This document shows, one piece after another, positions 1 through 4,767 of a DNA stretch of 6,194 bases; within the stretch, counting starts at the first letter, position 1; every line of letters begins with the position of its first letter. The position numbers and the translations under genes are program-made. Source of the DNA: Candidatus Krumholzibacteriia bacterium (GTDB lineage: Bacteria; Krumholzibacteriota; Krumholzibacteriia; LZORAL124-64-63); the NCBI GenBank assembly GCA_028718575.1, contig JAQULN010000189.1, positions 1 to 6,194 on the forward strand. The letters run 5' to 3'. The notes under the pieces were generated by a model. The model ran no database searches. It saw only the letters and a list, made by a program, of their open reading frames with translations, and was not told the origin of the DNA.

Positions 1-1003
1 CGGGCACATGGCGGGGCGCAAGGCCCTGCACCGCCTCGGCGAAGGCTGCGATGTGCGCGGGCGTGGTGCCGCAGCAGCCGCCGACGATGTTGACCAACCC
101 CGCGCGCGCGAACTCCTGCAGTTGAGCCGCCATCTGCGCCGGCGTCTCGTCGTAGCCGCCGAGTTCGTTGGGCAAGCCGGCGTTTGGGTGCGCGGCGACC
201 AGGGTGTCGGCGCAGCGCGCGAGGTCGGCCACGAAGGGACGAAGCTGCGCCGCCCCCAAGGCGCAGTTGAGGCCGACCGCGAACGGCCGGGCGTGGCGCA
301 CCGAGATCCAGAACGCCTCGGGTGTCTGGCCGCTGAGGGTGCGGCCGCTCTGGTCGGTGATCGTGCCGGAGATCCACACCGGCACCTGCGTGCCGCGTTC
401 TTGCTGCACCGACTCGATCGCGAACAGCGCCGCCTTGGCGTTGAGCGTGTCGAAGATGGTCTCGACCATCAGGATGTCGACGCCGCCATCGAGCAGCGCC
501 TCGATCTGCTCCGTGTACGCCTCGACCAGTTCCTGGAACGTGACGTTGCGCAAGCCGGGCCGCTCGACGTCGGGCGACAGGCTCGCCGTGCGGTTGGTGG
601 GCAGAATGCTGCCCGCGACGAACCGAGGCTTGTCGGGCGTGCGCGCGGTCCAGCGGTCGGCTGCCTCGCGGGCGAGCCTGACCGCGGCCAGGTTGATCTC
701 GCGCACCAGGTGCGCCAGGCCATAATCGGCTTGGGAGATCGACGTGGCGTTGAAGGTATTGGTGGTGGTGATATCGGCGCCCGCCGCCAGGTAGGCGTCG
801 TGGATGCCGGCGATCACGTCGGGACGGGTCAGACACAACAAGTCGTTGTCGCCCTTGAGGTCCTTCTTGTGGTCGCGCAACAACGCGCCGCGGAAATCCT
901 GCTCGCCGAGCCGGGCCGCCTGGATCATGGTGCCCATGGCGCCGTCGAGCACGAGGATGCGCTCGGCGGCGTACCGCTGCAACTGGGCGAGGCTGTCGGG
1001 CAT
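1..1003 (-). CDS. metH: Cobalamin-dependent methionine synthase, N-terminal homocysteine-binding domain (partial, runs off window)
   Basis: The product transfers a methyl group from methyltetrahydrofolate via cobalamin to homocysteine, making methionine in the cytoplasm. The window holds the first 334 residues, which is essentially the whole homocysteine methyltransferase barrel. Visible motifs: ERILVLDGAMGTMIQ (about 14-28), KGDNDLLCLTRPDVI (50-64), TNTFNATSISQADY (81-94), PTNRTASLSPDV (135-146), ETIFDTLNAKAA (181-192), SGTITDQSGRTLSGQT (212-227), GLNCALG (244-250) and GGCCGTTP (308-315). With the ATG at 1003 the three zinc cysteines fall at 247, 310 and 311, the same numbers as in E. coli MetH, which supports this start; an in-frame ATG at 1123 would add 40 Arg/Gly/Pro-rich residues that do not look like the family. 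A purine-rich AGAAGGGG lies about 11 bases upstream of the start as a weak ribosome binding site. The folate, cobalamin and reactivation domains would lie beyond position 1. A short stand-alone homocysteine methyltransferase cannot be excluded from this fragment, but the similarity is MetH-like. Confidence 0.96.
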   Translation of the reverse strand, partial: MPDSLAQLQRYAAERILVLDGAMGTMIQAARLGEQDFRGALLRDHKKDLKGDNDLLCLTRPDVIAGIHDAYLAAGADITTTNTFNATSISQADYGLAHLVREINLAAVRLAREAADRWTARTPDKPRFVAGSILPTNRTASLSPDVERPGLRNVTFQELVEAYTEQIEALLDGGVDILMVETIFDTLNAKAALFAIESVQQERGTQVPVWISGTITDQSGRTLSGQTPEAFWISVRHARPFAVGLNCALGAAQLRPFVADLARCADTLVAAHPNAGLPNELGGYDETPAQMAAQLQEFARAGLVNIVGGCCGTTPAHIAAFAEAVQGLAPRHVP

Positions 1004-1211
1004 GACCTTGCGGACCCCTTCTTCGCGGTTCGTCGCCCGCGCCGCATCCAACCGCGACGGCCGGCCACGTGAACGGACGCGGCGCCCGGGCGACGTCCAA
1101 GATCGGCCGTCCGCCGGCGCCATTGAGCGCCACAAGATAAACGACATCCGGTATCGCCGCTCTTGGCTCGGATTCAGCCCCGACACGAAAAGCTCACCAC
1201 GCGCGGGGCGG
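1004..1211. other. Intergenic region between the C25-like gene and metH
   Basis: This 208-base gap lies upstream of metH on the minus strand. I find no recognisable cobalamin box, SAM or SAH riboswitch core, and no convincing -35/-10 pair. A six-pair GC stem can form between 1177-1182 (gccccg) and 1204-1209 (cggggc), just after the stop codon of the upstream gene, but the loop is 21 bases and no T-run follows it on the minus strand, so it is at best a weak terminator. How metH is transcribed is not visible. Confidence 0.5.
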
Positions 1212-2801
1212 CTAGCGAACGAGCACGAGCCGTTGCGCCTCGATCCCGCCCGCGTGGCGGAGCCGCACCAGGTAGACCCCCGAGCCGACCGACCGGTCAG
1301 CGTCGTCCATCCCCCTCCAGACGGCCGTGTGCCGCCCGGCCGACCGCTCGCCGCTGACGAGGGTCGCCACACGCCGCCCGTCAACCGCATACACTTCCAG
1401 TTGCACGGCCCCAGCCTGCGCTAGATCGAACGTCAGCGTCGTCGTCGGGTTGAACGGGTTGGGCGCGGCCCGTAAAAGGCGCGTGGCTACTGCCGCTGGC
1501 GGCGTGCCCACCGCCCCGCCGAACGGCGGCACCGGACCAAGTCGCAGGGCGGGGTCGCCCAGCAAGACCTGGCTGAGTACGGTCCAGCGCATAACCAAGT
1601 TCGCATAGGTCTCGTCCAGATAACGTGTGCGCGTCCGGTCAGCGGCTTCGCCCAGGCGGATCGGCGTCGCCGTGTAAGTTTCCTCGAAGAACACGCGATT
1701 GAGACGGTGAACGGCCGACGGGAATGCCGGAACCGACGAGCCGAGGAAGGCCGCGGCGCCTCCGTTCGGCGCGGTCAGCAACGCCGTGGCCAGGCTCGGG
1801 ACATCGAAGCGAGCAACGTCGTTATAAATGCCGACCATGACGTAGTAATCCGGCGCGTTCAGCAGATTGATGGCGTGATCGATGACGAAGGACTCGGAAC
1901 CGATCTGGATCCAGTTACGCGAGGCGCGGCCGTTGTAATATACCATGCCATGCCCGCCCCCGTTGAGTGCCGCGAGCGCGTTGACCAGGTTGAGCGGCAG
2001 GTCGGCCGGGTAGCCGCCGTCATACTGGTACATCCTCAGCGTCGACACCTTCACAGGCGAGGACTCCAAAAACGTCGCCAGGATGTGGGCGAACATCGCC
2101 CCGTCGAGGCTGATCGGCATGCCAGGCTGCCAGTATTCCGGAAAGATGATATTGGCCATCATGAGTACGTCTGAGCGCAGAGCATCTGCACGGGCGTCGG
2201 CCGCCAGCGTGCCGTCGACGAACCGTGCCGCTTCGGCCACGGTCTCTACCGGCGCGCGGCCCAGCGACACGTCAGGACTCAGGTCGGCGTCGTCACCGGG
2301 ATCGTCGGCGTCGATGTAGGCTTCGCCGTAGAGCTGGTTGCCGTTGGCGTCCCAGTCGCCGTCCAGGCCGGCATAGTAGAGGTCCGTCGGGATGTCGGTG
2401 TAACTGCCGGCAGGATAGAACGTGTTGCGAACGTAACGCACAGGCACCACCGAAGGACCGCCGCCGAGCAGCACGAAGGCGACACCCCACTCGTCATGCG
2501 CCGCGCGGATAAATGATCGGATCGTGGCCTGCAGGTCGACATCGGCCGCGACGTTGGCCTCGATCCAGGGCACGGTGACCACCGCCGTCCGCATGCCCTC
2601 AGCCTCGCGCAACGCCGCCAGCCGCAAGAACTCGCCGGCCAACTCGTCGCTGGTGATGGTCAGGTGGTCGACCTGGCGCGGCGGCAGGATTTGGGCAGCC
2701 GCGGCGACCGGCAGGAGGACGGCGAGCGTCGCCAGGAGCGCGCCGATCGGCAAGCAGGGCACGAGGCGGCAACGAGCAGGCGGCGGCAGGATGTGTTCCA
2801 T
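1212..2801 (-). CDS. Secreted gingipain-like (peptidase C25 fold) protein with C-terminal FlgD-like/T9SS sorting domain; probably catalytically inactive
   Basis: The 529-residue product is predicted to be exported. Residues 1-36 form a signal peptide (hydrophobic stretch about 17-35, AAAA before Q37). Residues about 42-425 resemble the C25 (gingipain) fold: VDHLTITSDEL (44-54), LLGGGPSVVPVRY (111-123), IPTDLYYAGLDGDWD (137-151), PDVSLGRAPV (176-185), GGGHG (281-285), then SLATALLTAPNGGAAAFLGSS (336-356) and LLGDPALRLG (413-422). The His of the catalytic dyad is present (H284), but the region where family members carry the nucleophilic Cys reads VGIYNDVARFD (323-333), and the mature protein has no cysteine at all. 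Residues about 445-529 form a beta-sandwich sorting module (APNPFNPTTT, YAVDGRRVATL, GSGVYLVRL), as in proteins exported by the type IX system. The start is set by a strong GGAGGGAG six bases upstream of the ATG. The gene lies on the same strand as the phosphoesterase upstream but 281 bases away, and likely has its own promoter. Inference: a surface or secreted scaffold or binding protein rather than a cysteine protease. Confidence 0.87.
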   Translation of the reverse strand: MEHILPPPARCRLVPCLPIGALLATLAVLLPVAAAAQILPPRQVDHLTITSDELAGEFLRLAALREAEGMRTAVVTVPWIEANVAADVDLQATIRSFIRAAHDEWGVAFVLLGGGPSVVPVRYVRNTFYPAGSYTDIPTDLYYAGLDGDWDANGNQLYGEAYIDADDPGDDADLSPDVSLGRAPVETVAEAARFVDGTLAADARADALRSDVLMMANIIFPEYWQPGMPISLDGAMFAHILATFLESSPVKVSTLRMYQYDGGYPADLPLNLVNALAALNGGGHGMVYYNGRASRNWIQIGSESFVIDHAINLLNAPDYYVMVGIYNDVARFDVPSLATALLTAPNGGAAAFLGSSVPAFPSAVHRLNRVFFEETYTATPIRLGEAADRTRTRYLDETYANLVMRWTVLSQVLLGDPALRLGPVPPFGGAVGTPPAAVATRLLRAAPNPFNPTTTLTFDLAQAGAVQLEVYAVDGRRVATLVSGERSAGRHTAVWRGMDDADRSVGSGVYLVRLRHAGGIEAQRLVLVR

Positions 2802-2804
2802 GAT

Positions 2805-2812
2805 CTCCCTCC
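2805..2812 (-). promoter_or_regulatory. Strong Shine-Dalgarno site for the C25-like gene
   Basis: On the minus strand the sequence is GGAGGGAG, ending three bases before the ATG; its GGAGG core is six bases from the ATG. It is the best ribosome binding site in the window and fixes the start at 2801. Confidence 0.8.
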
Positions 2813-2824
2813 AGCAGTTCGGAT

Positions 2825-2849
2825 TGACACCACGGTGTTATGATAACAC
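2825..2849. promoter_or_regulatory. Operator-like palindrome with three half-sites, overlapping an extended -10 for the C25-like gene
   Basis: Positions 2835-2849 form a perfect inverted repeat, GTGTTAT-n-ATAACAC, with a single central base. A second inverted repeat overlaps it at 2827-2838 (ACACC-AC-GGTGT). Together they give three copies of a GTGTYA half-site in alternating orientation (2825-2830, 2835-2840, 2844-2849). On the minus strand, positions 2848-2840 read TGTTATCAT, an extended -10 (TGn plus TATCAT, five of six matches to TATAAT), with no good -35 upstream. Transcription from here would give a leader of roughly 30 bases ending at the strong ribosome binding site. A dimeric repressor sitting on the palindrome would cover the promoter. 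The pattern is seen; the promoter and repressor roles are inferred, and the regulator is not in the window. Confidence 0.45.
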
Positions 2850-2930
2850 GGCAGCGAGGTGCCCATCTACCGCAAACGCCCCCCGGGCGACGTGCGACGA
2901 ATCCTGTAATACCGGTTCTTCATGCATCAT
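2838..2930 (-). other. Possible 30-residue small ORF, doubtful
   Basis: An ATG at 2930 opens 30 codons (starting MMHEEPVLQD) and ends at a TAA inside the palindrome upstream of the C25-like gene. Its ATG overlaps the TGA at 2927-2929 of the preceding open stretch in an ATGA arrangement typical of translational coupling. There is only a weak AGG in front, the codon choice is mixed, and the sequence resembles no family I know. It may simply be leader sequence. Listed because it lies between two genes and would otherwise be unseen. Confidence 0.12.
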
Positions 2931-3082
2931 CCTGACGAAAACGCCGCCGCCACGCCGAGCCGCCAGAACAGGTAGGCGGTGAACGCGTCGTGCAGTTCGT
3001 AGACGAAGCGGTCGTCGACCGCCTGCACGTCGCCTTCGGCGAGATTCTGGGCGCGACCGATCGGTCGGCCGTCTTGACTGTG
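2927..3082 (-). other. Coding-like open stretch in frame after the TGA of the metallophosphoesterase (gene remnant or readthrough extension)
   Basis: Immediately after the phosphoesterase stop (TGA at 3085-3083, followed by C) the same frame stays open for 51 codons to a TGA at 2929-2927. By hand count 41 of the 51 codons end in G or C, and the peptide is balanced and protein-like, for example AEGDVQAVDDRF and YELHDAFTAYLFWRLG. There is no ATG in frame; the only internal start would be a GTG at residue 19, without a clear ribosome binding site. The phosphoesterase already ends in a natural way (GEVFDSFEITGR), so this is either the decayed 3' end of another gene, a true C-terminal extension reached by stop-codon readthrough, or chance openness in GC-rich DNA. 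I do not recognise the family. Confidence 0.3.
3054..3067. repeat. Perfect 14-base palindrome downstream of the metallophosphoesterase
   Basis: CGACCGATCGGTCG is perfectly self-complementary and begins 16 bases past the phosphoesterase stop on the minus strand. It has no loop and no following T-run, so it is a poor intrinsic terminator by itself. It may be a protein-binding site or a chance GC-rich palindrome. Confidence 0.3.
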
Positions 3083-4474
3083 TCAGCGACCGGTGATCTC
3101 GAAACTGTCGAAGACTTCGCCGCTCAGGTAACAAGCCTGGATACGGAGCGATTCCTCGTTGCCTGCGACCGTAACGTAGTGATTGGCCTCGGCGCAGCAG
3201 ATCCGCGAGCCGAACGGGTAATTCGAGCCGAAGTTGTCGTCGCCCAGGGGATGGGGCACCCCGCCGCCGCCGCCCGACACGATATAGTTCACGCCGTCGA
3301 TCACGAATCGTTCGTAGGCGTGCGTGTGTCCGTTGAACACGATGTCGACTCCGTACTCCACGAAAAGAGGATCGAAAACCCGCGCCCAGTTAGCGCGGCC
3401 GCGGATACCACCGGTGTAACCTGGGATATGGAATGTGACAAACTTGTAGGTTTTGTGCGCGAACTGCTGCAGCGTTTGCTCGAGGAACGCCGCCAGCTCC
3501 GCCTCCGGCGTATAATTGGTGCTGGCGTCGTAAGCGTCGACATCGAGCACCACGAAGATCGCGTACGGTTTCTCGATGACGTAGTAAGCAAGACTCTGGT
3601 CCGCGTTAGGCAAATAGTGGAAGTAGTCGAAATAGAGCGTGATGAAGTCCAGACGAACTTCGTGGTTGCCGACCGTCGGGTAGAACTCCGAGCCCCCGAC
3701 GAGCACTCCCGCCATGCGATCGAACTGCTCCCAGTGCGGCTGGGCATCATCGGTCTGACCGTGGATCAGGTCGCCGAGGTGCAGGATCAATTCCGGCGTG
3801 AAGCTCAAGGCCTGGTAGATCAACGCCCAGTGGATTCCTTGCGCGGGTTCGTAGCCAGCGTGCGTGTCGCCGTACACCATGAAACGGATTGGATCGGCGT
3901 AGATGGGACAACAGGCCGGCGGCATTCCCGGCGGCGATTGCGGTCGTTCATCTCGATCAAACAGATACTCGACCTGGGAGTCCTGGCTGTCGCCTCGGCC
4001 GACCGCGGGTAATCGGGACGCAGCGATGCGCTCGACTCGGGGGCGATGATCACCGGCCATGGCCACCAACGGGTCAGCGGTGATCTCGTGGAGACCGACG
4101 CGTTTGGCCACGACCGTGCGGACCCGATGGCCGACGCTCGTGAAACGACGGTTCGCCGGCGCTGCTCCCGGGGCGCTCAGCCGCAAAATGAAGACGCCGG
4201 CCGGCAGATGAGCAGGACAGTGGAGCGCAATGTCCCCCGACCCTTCAGCGCGCGCCAAGCGGCGTCCCCGCAAGTCGAATAGTTCGAGCGCGACAGTGCC
4301 AACTGACGCCGGCGCCACATAGTCGACGGTCACGTACTGCTCGCCGGCGCCGCCGCGCGGCGGTCCGCAAAGGATCCCGGTGGCGGCAGCGGCAGTCGCT
4401 GCGGCCGCCAGCAACGCTAGCTCGAGCATGACAATTAATGCGAATGACAGTGCGTATCGTTTAGAGCTGGGCAT
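3083..4474 (-). CDS. Secreted calcineurin-like metallophosphoesterase with an N-terminal FlgD/sorting-like module
   Basis: The 463-residue product is predicted to be exported and to hydrolyse phosphoester bonds with a two-metal centre; the substrate is unknown. The five family motifs are complete: GDTHAG (202-207, D203/H205), LGDLIHG (233-239), GNHE (269-272), FHIPGY (348-353) and NGHTHAYERF (381-390). This arrangement is typical of calcineurin-type enzymes near the purple acid phosphatase branch. Residues 1-31 form a signal peptide (SKR, then a hydrophobic stretch about 8-31). Residues about 47-114 resemble a FlgD-like beta-sandwich (VALELFDLRGRRLA, PAGVFILRLS), a module normally found at the C-terminus. 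A linker (about 115-190) joins it to the catalytic domain. Cysteines occur as adjacent pairs (188-189 and 426-427) plus 36, 86 and 447, suggesting disulfides outside the cytoplasm. I chose the ATG at 4474, preceded by GGGGG, because it places the basic residues and hydrophobic core correctly; a GTG at 4534 would add 20 polar residues. It is divergent from the lipoprotein gene. Confidence 0.9.
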   Translation of the reverse strand: MPSSKRYALSFALIVMLELALLAAAATAAAATGILCGPPRGGAGEQYVTVDYVAPASVGTVALELFDLRGRRLARAEGSGDIALHCPAHLPAGVFILRLSAPGAAPANRRFTSVGHRVRTVVAKRVGLHEITADPLVAMAGDHRPRVERIAASRLPAVGRGDSQDSQVEYLFDRDERPQSPPGMPPACCPIYADPIRFMVYGDTHAGYEPAQGIHWALIYQALSFTPELILHLGDLIHGQTDDAQPHWEQFDRMAGVLVGGSEFYPTVGNHEVRLDFITLYFDYFHYLPNADQSLAYYVIEKPYAIFVVLDVDAYDASTNYTPEAELAAFLEQTLQQFAHKTYKFVTFHIPGYTGGIRGRANWARVFDPLFVEYGVDIVFNGHTHAYERFVIDGVNYIVSGGGGGVPHPLGDDNFGSNYPFGSRICCAEANHYVTVAGNEESLRIQACYLSGEVFDSFEITGR

Positions 4475-4599
4475 GTTGAACCCCCGATCGGATGCGTGCG
4501 CCGAACAGGTGCGCTTGCTCCTGTAGGTTCGCACATGACAACGACTTACGGCTTACGTCTTGCAGCCGTCTGGCGGTGTCATCGAGGATCAGGGGTTAC

Positions 4600-4645
4600 T
4601 CGGGAAAGAAAAATGGAATGGAACTGATTTTGTGTAATTATGCGT
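4600..4645. promoter_or_regulatory. AT-rich island, probable divergent promoter region
   Basis: The stretch is A- and T-rich within GC-rich surroundings. Plus strand: TAATTA at 4635-4640 could be a -10 for the lipoprotein gene, with a leader of about 120 bases. Minus strand: CATAAT (4642-4637) matches the -10 consensus at five of six bases and could serve the phosphoesterase, with a leader of about 150 bases. Neither has a good -35 at standard spacing, so the exact promoters are uncertain; the local melting character is the main evidence. Confidence 0.35.
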
Positions 4646-4662
4646 TCCGGTGACGAACGACG

Positions 4663-4700
4663 GGGAATTCCCAGGAAAGGCCCGCGCGATGTTCATCGCG
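4663..4700. repeat. Two adjacent inverted repeats upstream of the lipoprotein gene
   Basis: GGGAATTCCC (4663-4672) is a perfect 10-base palindrome. Twelve bases on, CGCGATG-TT-CATCGCG (4685-4700) is a perfect seven-base inverted repeat around two bases. If transcription starts in the AT-rich island just upstream, both would lie in the 5' leader or at the start site, where they could act as regulator sites or as a small hairpin. The role is inferred. Confidence 0.35.
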
Positions 4701-4767
4701 AACGGCTTGCGAGCGCTGGCCAGCCCGCCTAGCTTGCCGCGGCCAGGCAGACCAGGACTGAAAGACT

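Larger units (their letters stand above)
4475..4767. other. Divergent intergenic region between the metallophosphoesterase and the lipoprotein gene
   Basis: This 293-base region must hold the 5' ends of two divergent transcripts. It contains one AT-rich island (about 4600-4645) that stands out from the GC-rich background, two short inverted repeats (4663-4700), a CTTACG direct repeat (about 4545-4557) and a possible CTGGCC/GGCCAG stem just upstream of the lipoprotein gene. No protein-like reading frame is evident apart from the possible 20-codon GTG extension of the phosphoesterase. Confidence 0.6.

Noticed and set aside
8..1072. Long plus-strand open frame of 354 codons over metH
   Set aside because: It is the antisense shadow of metH: Arg/Gly/Ala-rich, without recognisable motifs, while the minus strand gives a near-continuous MetH match with all zinc ligands.
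1003..1123. Upstream in-frame ATG at 1123 as an alternative metH start
   Set aside because: The 40 added residues are Arg/Gly/Pro-rich and unlike MetH, and the ATG at 1003 puts the zinc cysteines at the E. coli positions 247, 310 and 311.
1021..1195. Minus-strand open frame in the metH leader with a stretch reading VVYLVALNGAGGRPILDVARAP, resembling the end of a sorting module
   Set aside because: No start codon or ribosome binding site, mixed codon use, and only one short strand-like match; it is too little to call a remnant.
1177..1209. Intrinsic terminator after the C25-like gene
   Set aside because: The stem has only six pairs with a 21-base loop and no T-run after it on the minus strand.
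2824..2844. Plus-strand TTGACA (2824-2829) with TATGAT (2839-2844) as a sigma-70 promoter
   Set aside because: The spacer is only nine bases, far from the usual 16-18, and no plus-strand gene follows.
2990..4012. Plus-strand open frame of 340 codons opposite the metallophosphoesterase
   Set aside because: Antisense shadow; the minus strand has every metallophosphoesterase motif in order.
4475..4534. GTG at 4534 as the start of the metallophosphoesterase
   Set aside because: It adds 20 polar residues before an otherwise well-formed signal peptide; the ATG at 4474 gives the normal n-region and h-region order and has a G-rich sequence upstream.
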